Shown here piece after piece: positions 1 through 6,935 of a stretch of 8,412 bases of DNA. Origin of the DNA: Deltaproteobacteria bacterium UBA6930 (GTDB lineage: Bacteria > Myxococcota_A > UBA9160 > UBA6930); the NCBI GenBank assembly GCA_002450755.1, contig DKAI01000062.1:1-8412 (forward strand), given 5' to 3'. Numbering within the stretch: position 1 is the stretch's first letter; every line of letters starts with the position of its first letter. The notes beneath the pieces were generated by a model. The model was not told the DNA's origin and made no database searches. It saw only the letters and a list, made by a program, of their open reading frames with translations. The translations under genes and the position numbers were made by a program.

Positions 1-250
1 TTTTAGCCTCCTGTCCGCGAATCAAACCTTCGGTGGTATCCATCGCTATACACCGGACTGTGTTCTCTCCTAGGTGCTGAGCGACCTCCAAAACAAGATT
101 ATCATCACGATCATCCACTCCGGGGTTAGTCACAGTTAATGCTGTAAAAATTTCAGGGAGGTCTCCCGGGGCAAATTCAACATCTACCACTGGGCCAAGG
201 ACCTGCGTGATTAAACCTTTGTCCGAGCCTGTAATTATTCCTTCAACCAT
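1..250 (-). CDS. atpD: ATP synthase F1 subunit beta, 5' part only
   Basis: This is the N-terminal 83 codons of the catalytic beta subunit of F1Fo ATP synthase; the rest lies beyond the low-coordinate edge. Translation from the ATG at 248-250 begins MVEGIITGSDKGLITQVLGP and continues with VVDVEFAPGDLPEI, the beta-barrel crown of F1 beta. It then reaches VRCIAMDTTEGLIRGQ, matching the family pattern in which a V-R-x-I-A-M-D-x-T-x-G-L-x-R-G block precedes the nucleotide-binding domain. The Walker A motif and catalytic residues are outside the window. A strong ribosome binding site, GGAGG (255-259 on the plus strand as CCTCC), lies 4 bases before the ATG. It follows atpG after a 44-base gap, the usual alpha-gamma-beta order. 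Known family role: beta forms three catalytic sites with alpha that make ATP as gamma rotates. Confidence 0.97.
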   Translation of the reverse strand, partial: MVEGIITGSDKGLITQVLGPVVDVEFAPGDLPEIFTALTVTNPGVDDRDDNLVLEVAQHLGENTVRCIAMDTTEGLIRGQEAK

Positions 251-294
251 TTTGCCTCCATCCATACCAGCCTAAAATTAGTTAAGCCTTGTCG

Positions 295-1164
295 CTATCC
301 CTCTAGAGCTTGAGCGCCCGTCACGATTTCTACTAGTTCCTTCGTGATGGCGGCCTGTCTCGCCCTATTAAAATCAAGGGTTAAGTTCTTTATCAGTTCT
401 TCTGTATTACGAGTAGCGGCCTCCATCGAAGTCATGCGAGCTGCATGCTCGCCGGCCTGACTTTCAAGTAGGGCACGATAAATCGTAAATTCTAGTGCTC
501 TAGGCACTAACGCTTGCAGAAGTGCTTCTTGTGACGGTTCTATTTCAAAGGGAGAAAGTTCGCCATCAGCGGCTTCCCCCACACTAGTAAATGGCAAGAG
601 TGACTTAGTTACTGGTCTCTGAGTCAAAGCCGACACGAATTCACTATATACAATTAATGCTTCGTCAATTTCTCCAGCGATGTAACGCTTCGCTAGATGT
701 TCGGCTATCTCAACTGCATTACCATAGGCTACGTTCGGAATTCCAGTCCAGCTCTCACTTTGACTATTTGAGAACCGCCTCCGGATGAACTCATCTGCCT
801 TTCTGCCGACCGAAGAAAGCTCGATGGAATCGAAGTCGGACCCTCTCGTTACTCTTGTCTGAGTGGCTTCTTTGATAGTATTTGTGTTAAAGGCTCCACA
901 CAATCCCCTGTCCGAGCAAACGACAACTATCTCCAGGTTTCTTTTAGAATCTCTCCGCATAAGAAGAGGATGATCCGCATCTACTTGACGAGCTTCCAGA
1001 TCTGACAAAGTGGAATAAATTTTTTCGGCATACGGTCTAGCCGCAATTATCGCATCCTGTGCTCTGCGAAGTTTTGCCGCCGCTACCATGCGCATGGCGC
1101 TGGTAATCTGTTGCGTCTTTTCGACACTTCTTATCCTTCTTTGAATATCGCGAAGATTTGGCAC
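295..1164 (-). CDS. atpG: ATP synthase F1 subunit gamma
   Basis: The gamma subunit is the central rotating shaft of F1, turning inside the alpha3beta3 hexamer and coupling proton flow to ATP synthesis on the cytoplasmic side of the membrane. The protein has 289 residues, the normal family length. The N-terminal helix carries the family signature: IQRRIRSVEKTQQIT, then SAMRMVAAAKLRRAQ. The Rossmann-like middle domain has VVCSDRGLCGAFNTN at about residues 80-95. The C-terminal helix has the highly conserved SMEAATRNTEELI and ends ITKELVEIVTGAQALEG. The start is a GTG (1162-1164), preceded by AAGGA about 10 bases upstream; it is preferred because the protein then begins MPNLRDIQRRIRS, exactly the family N-terminus. 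It sits 13 bases after the atpA stop, so the two are probably translated from one message. Nothing is truncated. Confidence 0.98.
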   Translation of the reverse strand: MPNLRDIQRRIRSVEKTQQITSAMRMVAAAKLRRAQDAIIAARPYAEKIYSTLSDLEARQVDADHPLLMRRDSKRNLEIVVVCSDRGLCGAFNTNTIKEATQTRVTRGSDFDSIELSSVGRKADEFIRRRFSNSQSESWTGIPNVAYGNAVEIAEHLAKRYIAGEIDEALIVYSEFVSALTQRPVTKSLLPFTSVGEAADGELSPFEIEPSQEALLQALVPRALEFTIYRALLESQAGEHAARMTSMEAATRNTEELIKNLTLDFNRARQAAITKELVEIVTGAQALEG

Positions 1165-1177
1165 CGCTTACTTATCC

Positions 1178-2722
1178 TTAAGCAGCCTTACCAGGCGTGG
1201 ACGGCTGAAATACTTCAGAAAAGGCATCGAGCACCTTGATCAGTTCATCGCGCGACTCATCGCTAAGGGCTCCGCTTTCGCGCACCGATGATAGAATACC
1301 TTCGTGGTTAGCTTTTACGTAAGACATCAATTCGGACTCATAACGTCCGATATCCTCTATCCCTATTCCCCGGACCCAAGAATCTTTACCCGGTTGTGGC
1401 GTCGCCGCAAAGATGGAGACTACTTGCTCTTCCATAGACATTGGCTGATATTGCGGTTGCTTTAGCATTTCAGTTTGCCGTTCCCCGTTAGCGAGTTGTT
1501 CCTGGGTAGTTTTGTCAAGATCGGAACCGAATTGAGCAAAGGCCGCCATTTCTCGATACTGAGCAAGCTGAAGTTTAAGTTGGCCCGCCACCGCCTTCGT
1601 CGCCTTGGTTTGTGCAGCACCTCCTACCCGCGAAACCGAGAGACCAACATTTACCGCAGGCCGTACACCTGAATTAAACAGATCCGTTTCGAGGAAAATC
1701 TGGCCATCGGTAATTGAGATAACATTAGTAGGGATATAAGCAGAAACGTCACCCGCCTGTGTCTCGATAATCGGTAACGCCGTGAGGCTTCCACCACCAA
1801 GAGAATCATCCAGCTTCGCGGCTCGCTCCAATAGACGGGAATGAACGTAAAAGACGTCCCCAGGATACGCCTCCCTTCCGGGGGGTCGTCTCAGCAACAA
1901 AGAAAGTTGCCTATAAGCAACGGCTTGTTTTGAAAGATCATCGTAGACTATTAGTGCGTGCTTTCCGTTATCACGAAACCACTCGCCGATCGCGCAACCT
2001 GTGTAAGGTGAAAGATACTGAAGCGGCGCCGACTCGCTGGCCGTAGCCGCCACAACGACACTATAATCCATCGCTCCATGCTGACCGAGCTTATCTACTA
2101 CCTGTGCGACGGTGGACTGCTTCTGGCCGATGGCGACGTAAATGCAAAAAACATCTCCGCCCTTCTGATTAATTATTGTATCAATCGCTATTGCGGTTTT
2201 CCCCGTCTGGCGATCGCCAATAATAAGTTCCCGTTGCCCCCTGCCTATAGGTGTCATCGCATCAATTGCCTTAATTCCTGTTTGTAGCGGCTCATTAACT
2301 GATTTTCTCGCGACGATCCCAGGTGCCTTCAGCTCCACCCGACTCGACTCGGTTGAGTCAATTGGCCCTTTTCCATCAATAGGATTGCCCAGTGCATCAA
2401 CGACTCGACCGAGGAGATTTTGTCCGACAGGAACTTCGACAATTCGGCCAGTCCTCCTCACAAGATCACCTTCACGAACATGGGCAGCTTCGCCCATAAC
2501 AGCAATTCCAACGTTGTCCTGTTCTAGATTAAGAACCATTCCGGTTACTTCACCAGGTAGCTCCACTAGCTCTCCCGCCATTACCTTATTAAGGCCATAG
2601 ACTCTGGCTATACCGTCGCCAATCGACAAAACCGTACCAGTTTCAGCCACATCAATTTCGCGACCATAATTTTTAATCTCGGTCTTCAGTATGTCGGTAA
2701 TCTCACCAGGCTTAATATTCAT
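1178..2722 (-). CDS. atpA: ATP synthase F1 subunit alpha
   Basis: Alpha is the non-catalytic nucleotide-binding subunit of the F1 head and alternates with beta in the hexamer. The 514-residue length is typical. In order: an N-terminal helix that meets delta (about 1-25), the beta-barrel domain (about 26-95), and the nucleotide-binding domain with Walker A GDRQTGKT (169-176) and Walker B-like ALIVYDDLSKQA (256-267). Then come RRPPGREAYPGDVFYVHSRL (279 onwards), the SVSRVGGAAQ block holding the arginine finger that reaches the beta catalytic site (about R365), and a helical C-terminus. The first residues, MNIKPGEITDILKTEI, fit the family, which supports the ATG at 2720-2722. Its ribosome binding site is weak: only GGAA-like repeats lie upstream, so translation may partly depend on atpH, 51 bases before it. 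All key residues seen are intact. Confidence 0.99.
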   Translation of the reverse strand: MNIKPGEITDILKTEIKNYGREIDVAETGTVLSIGDGIARVYGLNKVMAGELVELPGEVTGMVLNLEQDNVGIAVMGEAAHVREGDLVRRTGRIVEVPVGQNLLGRVVDALGNPIDGKGPIDSTESSRVELKAPGIVARKSVNEPLQTGIKAIDAMTPIGRGQRELIIGDRQTGKTAIAIDTIINQKGGDVFCIYVAIGQKQSTVAQVVDKLGQHGAMDYSVVVAATASESAPLQYLSPYTGCAIGEWFRDNGKHALIVYDDLSKQAVAYRQLSLLLRRPPGREAYPGDVFYVHSRLLERAAKLDDSLGGGSLTALPIIETQAGDVSAYIPTNVISITDGQIFLETDLFNSGVRPAVNVGLSVSRVGGAAQTKATKAVAGQLKLQLAQYREMAAFAQFGSDLDKTTQEQLANGERQTEMLKQPQYQPMSMEEQVVSIFAATPQPGKDSWVRGIGIEDIGRYESELMSYVKANHEGILSSVRESGALSDESRDELIKVLDAFSEVFQPSTPGKAA

Positions 2723-2773
2723 TATTCCATTCCATTCAAAAGCATCCTTCTCGGACGCGTAGATTCAGTTTTT

Positions 2774-3316
2774 CTATTCCGCGAGTAGACTCGCGCGCAT
2801 TTGTGACAGTTGACTTTTGACACTACCATCGAACAAAACGTCTCCGACTTTAGCGACGATGCCTCCGAGCAATCTCGGATCAATCTCTACAGAGAGCTCT
2901 ACTTGGCCTCCTGTGCATTCCATTAGGGCTTCTCGCAGATCAGCCAGTTGGGATTCGCTAAGTGTGGAAGCTGTTCGCAACTCTACTTGGGTAATGCCTA
3001 TCTGCCGGTCAGCGATACGATCGTAGGCTTCCCTAATAGCGACAATATCTACTAGACGCCTCTGATCTATCAAAAATCCATAAAAGTTTCGCAGTGCATT
3101 CCCTGACCCTAGCTTTCTACTCAAAGATTCTAGGACTGCCTTTCGTTCAGCCGCTGGATGCAATGGCTCTAAGAGTACGCTCCGCAGTCCAGGATCATAG
3201 TCAATAGCATCGGTCAAAATGCGAAGTTCTTTTCGAACTTCGTCCTTGTTATTATCTTCTTCTGCTAATTCAAACAGCGCTTTGGCATAACGTTCCGCCG
3301 CCGGATTACGAACCAT
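2774..3316 (-). CDS. atpH: ATP synthase F1 subunit delta
   Basis: Delta (called OSCP in mitochondria) clamps the top of the F1 head to the peripheral stalk formed by the b subunits. The protein has 180 residues, the family size. The N-terminal helical domain begins with the hallmark AERYAKALFELAEE (about 7-20), which binds the alpha N-termini. The C-terminal domain ends with LLGGIVAKVGDVLFDGSVKS, which matches the conserved GG-x-x-x-x-V-G-D-x-x-x-D-G-S block near the end of the family. The ATG start has AGGAG 9 bases upstream. It lies 61 bases after the second b gene and 51 bases before atpA, the standard b-delta-alpha order. No internal stops or missing blocks were seen. Confidence 0.97.
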   Translation of the reverse strand: MVRNPAAERYAKALFELAEEDNNKDEVRKELRILTDAIDYDPGLRSVLLEPLHPAAERKAVLESLSRKLGSGNALRNFYGFLIDQRRLVDIVAIREAYDRIADRQIGITQVELRTASTLSESQLADLREALMECTGGQVELSVEIDPRLLGGIVAKVGDVLFDGSVKSQLSQMRASLLAE

Positions 3317-3377
3317 TACTCGCCACTCCTAATACAGTCACCGGATCGTTGAACTTGAACTTGCAAACTAGAAACGA

Positions 3378-3941
3378 TCATTCCGTAGCCGTTCCATTTC
3401 GTACCCGGTGAACAAACTCATTAATTAACCGAGTTTGATCTTCTTCCGAAATCTCATTCTTTATACGCTCTTCTGCCAAAGCTATCGCAAGTTCCGCCGC
3501 TTCATTCCGTAACGCCTGTTGTGCACGAAGAGATTCTCTATCAACCGCGGCTCCTGCGTCTTTTGCAATCCTCCCTGCTACTTCGTGAGCCTCCTCAACA
3601 ATTGTCTGAGCCTCCCTTTCGGCTCGGTCCCTGGCCTCATGACGAATAGCCTCCAACTCATCCTCTAAATTTGATGTCTTTTCCTCCAGCTCGGATAGTC
3701 GGACTTGCGATTCCTGCAATAGCTTCTCGGACGACTCTAAATTTTGAACCACCTTTTCTCGACGGGCCGCTAGAAAAGAGATCACAGGCTTTCGACTAAG
3801 AAGCACTAACACTCCTAAAAGGATAAACAGATTAAAGAATGTCCATAAAACGTCACGCGAATCACTCCCAGCGTCGCCAGCGGCAAGGGCCGAGGAGGAG
3901 GACAGGGTAAATCCGAGGAGTGCTAAAAACCTCAACCTCAT
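3378..3941 (-). CDS. atpF: ATP synthase Fo subunit b (second b-type gene)
   Basis: This is a peripheral stalk subunit: one membrane helix followed by a long coiled coil that reaches the delta subunit and holds F1 still against rotor torque. Of 187 residues, the first 20 or so look like a signal peptide (MRLRFLALLGF, then SSSSALA before AGDAG), a feature seen in b subunits of several Deltaproteobacteria-like groups. The membrane helix is about residues 31-49 (VLWTFFNLFILLGVLVLLS), followed by the RKPVISFLAARREKV cytoplasmic boundary. From about 60 to 170 the chain is heptad-like and rich in E, R, K, A and Q. Its ATG overlaps the stop of the preceding b-type gene in an ATGA arrangement (3938-3941), so the two are translationally coupled. 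That suits a heterodimeric b/b' stalk. Only a weak GAG precedes the start. Confidence 0.94.
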   Translation of the reverse strand: MRLRFLALLGFTLSSSSALAAGDAGSDSRDVLWTFFNLFILLGVLVLLSRKPVISFLAARREKVVQNLESSEKLLQESQVRLSELEEKTSNLEDELEAIRHEARDRAEREAQTIVEEAHEVAGRIAKDAGAAVDRESLRAQQALRNEAAELAIALAEERIKNEISEEDQTRLINEFVHRVRNGTATE

Positions 3942-4501
3942 GGGAGCTCACGCCCCAAAATTTGCGACGCTGCCTCCCGAGCAACCGCAGGAGCTTCCCT
4001 CCTCACTTGAGATCGCGCCTCATCTAGAAGTCGAGAGATCTCTTCTCTTGCCAAGCTCAGCCTCTCTTCCGCCTTTTGACGGGCTAACTCTCCCACCTGA
4101 AGGCGCTCAGCTAAAGCCCGTTCGATTCTTTCCCGCCTAATTGATTCGGACGCACTTCTCTCATCGGCGACCGTCTGCCGATACCTGGTAAGGGCTTCGT
4201 CTGCTTGTCGTGCCATTTCGGTAGCCCGCTCCCTAACACCGTCGATTTGCTCAGTTCTCTCTTTCAAAACACGCATGATCGGGGCAAAAAGGATTTTGTG
4301 TATGGGCAGAACTAGCACAGCAAAAACCGCCAGCTGCATTAGGAGCCGATCATCCGGAAAAATCTCGAGGGCTCCCCCGCCAGCTGCATTTGAAGTCTGG
4401 GATCCTCCGACTATTGCGAAAACATAGGCGGATGACTTGGCTGTCCTGACCCAGGATGAGCGAGGATTCTTTGTTGATTTTAGATGTAAACAGCACAGCA
4501 T
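3938..4501 (-). CDS. atpF': ATP synthase Fo subunit b' (first b-type gene)
   Basis: This is a second b-type peripheral stalk subunit, expected to pair with the product of the next gene. From about residue 45 the chain matches the b/b' pattern: LEIFPDDRLLMQLAVFAVLV leads into the membrane helix, then LFAPIMRVLKERTEQIDG gives the family's hinge and Q-I-D/E-G turn. A long charged helix up to ILGRELP at the C-terminus forms the coiled coil. The start is uncertain. An ATG at 4499-4501 gives 187 residues but has no close ribosome binding site. A GTG at 4553-4555 would add 18 residues, but it lies inside a hairpin arm with AGAAG directly against it. With either start, a stretch of about 45 or 63 residues precedes the recognisable domain, including a weakly hydrophobic AYVFAIVGG then SQTSNAAGGGA that could be a poor signal peptide. 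The next in-frame ATG (4337-4339) would cut into the membrane region. Confidence 0.85.
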   Translation of the reverse strand: MLCCLHLKSTKNPRSSWVRTAKSSAYVFAIVGGSQTSNAAGGGALEIFPDDRLLMQLAVFAVLVLPIHKILFAPIMRVLKERTEQIDGVRERATEMARQADEALTRYRQTVADERSASESIRRERIERALAERLQVGELARQKAEERLSLAREEISRLLDEARSQVRREAPAVAREAASQILGRELP

Positions 4502-4740
4502 CTGTGAGTCGTTAGTACTCCAGGTGAGAGACGGAAAACCAAGACCAGCTCTCACCTTCTGGTTAAGTCAGGTAGTTGCAGTCGAGACCCCGGCGCCAAG
4601 AAACCTTTTTTCGGAATCGCAAGTAGGGTTATCTCCCACAGCCAAACCTTACTAATTGACTTGAAACGGCGCCTAGTCTGACACACCGACGCTCAACTTC
4701 AACCACCTCAGGCACCATTACTGATCTCCACCCTGGCTCA
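4502..4740 (-). other. Intergenic leader between bactofilin gene and ATP synthase genes
   Basis: This is the longest non-coding stretch of the window, about 239 bases if the first b-type gene starts at 4501. I see no credible coding sequence on either strand and no hairpin followed by a T-run that would end transcription after the bactofilin gene. It contains a 9-base-pair inverted repeat (4522-4557), two copies of CGGCGCC (4591-4597 and 4667-4673), and a possible small hairpin around 4623-4639 (GTAGGG and CCCAC arms on the plus strand). Several weak -35-like TTG motifs occur on the minus strand, but none has a convincing -10 partner. By position it is the natural place for an atp operon promoter and leader; that is inference. 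Confidence 0.55.
4522..4557 (-). promoter_or_regulatory. 9-bp hairpin in the ATP synthase leader
   Basis: On the plus strand AGGTGAGAG (4522-4530) and CTCTCACCT (4549-4557) are perfect reverse complements, 18 bases apart. In the minus-strand transcript they would form a 9-base-pair stem ending about 20 bases before the ATG at 4501, and the stem would enclose the alternative GTG at 4553-4555. No U-run follows, so it is not an ordinary terminator. It may be a leader structure affecting translation or RNA stability of the first atp gene. The function is inference; only the inverted repeat is seen. Confidence 0.45.
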
Positions 4741-5079
4741 TTAGATTTTTTCTGACGATTGGATCGAGCACGAGCCGTCGATTGCTCCTCCGTCATCTAG
4801 ACTCAGTAGCGCTGTCGTTATTCGACCCTTGATGCGTCCGGTCGCCATTACTCGCAGAATGCCCGTCACGAATACATCCCCCAAAATTTCGCCCGCTACT
4901 TGAAGATTTTCCGCCTCCACTGGCCCTACCACCGCGCCTTCTTCGGCGACCTCGAGTCTACCCTGCGCGAAGACCGAGCCGCGTAGCAGCCCCGATATGA
5001 GGCCGTTTCCAAAAAATCCAACTGATCCACAAAAAGTAACGCCCGATGGAACCAGTATTTTCCCTACTTCTGTGCCCAT
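4741..5079 (-). CDS. Bactofilin family polymer-forming cytoskeletal protein
   Basis: Bactofilins polymerise without nucleotide into filaments through a right-handed beta-helix and act as scaffolds in the cytoplasm, often under the membrane. This 112-residue protein is short and consists almost wholly of the domain. It shows the regular ladder of short hydrophobic strands with glycine turns: ISGLLRGSVFAQGRLEVAEE, then GAVVGPVEAENLQVAGEILG, DVFVTGILRVMATGRIKGRI and TTALLSLDDGGAIDGSC. This matches the family progression of G-x-I and G-x-V turns ending in a D-G-G/A-x-x-x-G step. The ATG at 5077-5079 follows the parB stop by only 5 bases and has AGGG almost against it, so translation is probably coupled to parB. 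Next to parAB it may help anchor or position the segregation machinery, as established for bactofilins and ParABS in Myxococcus xanthus; for this protein that role is inferred. Confidence 0.9.
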   Translation of the reverse strand: MGTEVGKILVPSGVTFCGSVGFFGNGLISGLLRGSVFAQGRLEVAEEGAVVGPVEAENLQVAGEILGDVFVTGILRVMATGRIKGRITTALLSLDDGGAIDGSCSIQSSEKI

Positions 5080-5084
5080 CCCTG

Positions 5085-5978
5085 TCAGGGCCGCTCTAAT
5101 ATTGCTTCTGCAATTCTTGAAAGCTCGGACTCCCCATAAAATTCAATTTCGATTTTCCCCCTAGCTGGTTTTCCCGATACTTTCACTTTCGTTTGCAGGC
5201 GGTCCCTTAAGCTAGAAACCAGACTCTCAAGATTCGGATCAATCGACGTGGCTGGTTGACGCCTATTGGGAGTGCTAGCGGATCCTAGATCGCGAGCAAG
5301 TTCTTCCGTGGCACGTACCGAAAGACCCTCTCGCAAGATTCGATCGCGAAGCGCCAAGCGCCTTTCGGGACTGGTGACTTGCAAGAGAGCTTTCGCGTGA
5401 CCCATAGTGAGCAGGCCCTGTTCTATATCCTCCTGAAAGCTCCGTGGCAATTCCAGGATCCTCAGATGGTTAGCAACGGTTGAGCGGTCTAAACCAATCC
5501 TTAACCCTACCTCCTGCTGACTCGCACCTGAGTCTATCAGAGATCGGAAAGCCAGCCCTAACTCCATAGGGTTGAGATCCTGCCTCTGAACATTTTCTAC
5601 CAATGCAACTTCAAGCACTTCCTTGGGGGCTAAGTCTGATATCGTAACCGGGATCTTCTCCAATCCTGCCAGCTGGGCTGCTCTCCAGCGACGCTCGCCT
5701 ACAATCAGTTCATGGGTGACTTGTTCATCAGTACGAATCGAGAGCTTCCGCACTACTACCGGCTGAATAACCCCATGATTAGATAGTGACTCCGCCAAAG
5801 ACGATAGTTCCGACTCGCCAAAGGCTCGCCGGGGCTGATCCGGGTTACGCCGGATTTGGTCAACTCTTAGTTCTCTCTTTGCAGCCGTGTCAGTTTCTTG
5901 CGAATTTGCATAGGAACTCTCTTTGTCTGGCAGAAGAGCTTCGAGACCTCTACCTAACGCCTTATTGTTAGATGCCAT
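5085..5978 (-). CDS. parB: Chromosome partitioning protein ParB (CTP-dependent clamp)
   Basis: ParB loads at parS centromere sites, spreads along DNA as a CTP-dependent sliding clamp, recruits SMC and stimulates the ParA ATPase to move the origin region. The 297 residues hold all chromosomal ParB parts. The ALGRGLEALLP motif (7-17) is the N-terminal ParA-activating peptide. The CTP-binding fold has NPDQPR (45-50), GVIQPVVVR (69-77), GERRWRAA (94-101) and ENVQRQDLNPME (128-139). The helix-turn-helix reads SQQEVGLRIGLDRSTVANHL (153-172) and is followed by RILELP. A C-terminal dimerisation domain ends with KIEIEFYGESELSRIAEAIL. The ATG at 5976-5978 overlaps the end of parA by 11 bases, and AAGGAG (5985-5990) sits 6 bases upstream inside parA. 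Its likely target, a parS palindrome, is at 7597-7612. Confidence 0.98.
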   Translation of the reverse strand: MASNNKALGRGLEALLPDKESSYANSQETDTAAKRELRVDQIRRNPDQPRRAFGESELSSLAESLSNHGVIQPVVVRKLSIRTDEQVTHELIVGERRWRAAQLAGLEKIPVTISDLAPKEVLEVALVENVQRQDLNPMELGLAFRSLIDSGASQQEVGLRIGLDRSTVANHLRILELPRSFQEDIEQGLLTMGHAKALLQVTSPERRLALRDRILREGLSVRATEELARDLGSASTPNRRQPATSIDPNLESLVSSLRDRLQTKVKVSGKPARGKIEIEFYGESELSRIAEAILERP

Positions 5979-6861
5979 CCGGCACTCCTTGTTGAGGGGT
6001 TAATGAAATATTTGAAGGGCTTGGAGGAAGTCTACGCGGGAAAGACACTTCGTTTCGAACCAGCAGCTCTTTAGCTAGCTCGATATAGGCCTGGGCGCCC
6101 GTGGACTTCAAGTCGTATAAAAGTGCTGGTTTCCCATGGCTGGGCGCCTCGCTTAATCGTACGTTTCTCGGAATCGCAGTTTTGTAAATATCGTTTCCAA
6201 AAAATCCTCGGGCTTCTTCCGCAACTTGACGACTTAGATTTGCCCGCGGATCAAACATGGTAAAAATGATGCCTTCCACCTTCAGGTGTGGATTGGAATA
6301 TTCACGGACCCGTGAGATGGTCTTCATCAAATGAGCGAGCCCTTCCAGGGCGTAATATTCACACTGCATAGGGATAAGTACTGAATCCGCTGCGGAAAGG
6401 GCATTTAGCGTCAATAAACCAAGAGATGGGGGACAATCGATAAAAATGAAATTGTATTTATCTAAATCGGGAACTAGAGCTTTTTTAAGCCTTTCAGATC
6501 TGTCTTCCAGAGGTACAAGCTCTATTTCAGCACCAACAAGCTCGGGAGTTGCAGGAATCAACTGCAAGAGAGGCAGAGCCGTTTGTAAAGCCACCTCCCT
6601 AAAACTTTTTTGACCAAGGAGGGCGTCATAAACTTGAACTCTTGGTTTAAGACAACCGAAGCCGCTACTTGCATTCCCTTGGGGGTCCAGGTCGATTAAA
6701 AGGGTCCCCCAATCAGATGCAGCAAGCGACGCGGCTAGATTAACTGCAGTTGTAGTCTTTCCGACTCCTCCTTTCTGATTTACCACAGCAATTACACGTG
6801 CCGGAGGGGCCAAACCTTTGCTTTGATCAAGTTGAATGTTGTAGATCCCCCGGGGGCACAT
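5968..6861 (-). CDS. parA: Chromosome partitioning ATPase ParA (Soj)
   Basis: ParA is a deviant Walker-type ATPase that binds nucleoid DNA non-specifically as an ATP dimer. ParB triggers hydrolysis, which pulls ParB-parS complexes along. From the ATG at 6859-6861 it has 297 residues. The P-loop NQKGGVGKTT includes the signature lysine of the family (about 28-37). Then come LLIDLDPQGNASSGFG (about 54-69), the Walker B-like FIFIDCPPSLG (about 138-148), VLIPMQCEYYALEGL, and the C-terminal TAIPRNVRLSEAPSHGKPA block typical of chromosomal Soj proteins. A GTG at 6868-6870 would add three residues, and an in-frame TAG lies just beyond it. Neither start has a clear ribosome binding site. The first 25 or so residues before ARVIAVVNQ are longer than in many relatives, so the start is uncertain. 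It follows rsmG, as in many bacteria, and overlaps parB. Confidence 0.97.
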   Translation of the reverse strand: MCPRGIYNIQLDQSKGLAPPARVIAVVNQKGGVGKTTTAVNLAASLAASDWGTLLIDLDPQGNASSGFGCLKPRVQVYDALLGQKSFREVALQTALPLLQLIPATPELVGAEIELVPLEDRSERLKKALVPDLDKYNFIFIDCPPSLGLLTLNALSAADSVLIPMQCEYYALEGLAHLMKTISRVREYSNPHLKVEGIIFTMFDPRANLSRQVAEEARGFFGNDIYKTAIPRNVRLSEAPSHGKPALLYDLKSTGAQAYIELAKELLVRNEVSFPRRLPPSPSNISLTPQQGVPDGI

Positions 6862-6935
6862 TAATATCACAATACGTGTTGAGTACGAAGTCTATCCCCA
6901 GAGGTCTTGTACCATAAGCCCTGGCGCTTCGACAA

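Noticed and set aside
4437..4655. Plus-strand 72-residue open frame over the atp leader
   Set aside because: It begins inside the b' gene on the opposite strand, resembles no family and has no supporting ribosome binding site I could accept.
4502..4740. Sigma-70 promoter for the atp operon
   Set aside because: Several TTG-type -35 candidates exist on the minus strand, but none has a good -10 at 16-18 bases, so no specific promoter is called.
6795..6800. CACGTG inside parA as a second parS
   Set aside because: Flanks are TTA and CCG rather than TTC and GAA, so the palindrome is limited to six bases and it encodes the conserved ARVI of ParA.
6867..6882. Degenerate parS-like ACGTG in the rsmG-parA gap
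   Set aside because: The core is TACGTG and the flanks are not symmetrical; it is too far from the consensus.
6871..6935. Promoter for parA in the 65-base gap
   Set aside because: A TTGTCG element is present, but the sequence 17 bases on (GTACAA) is a poor -10 match.
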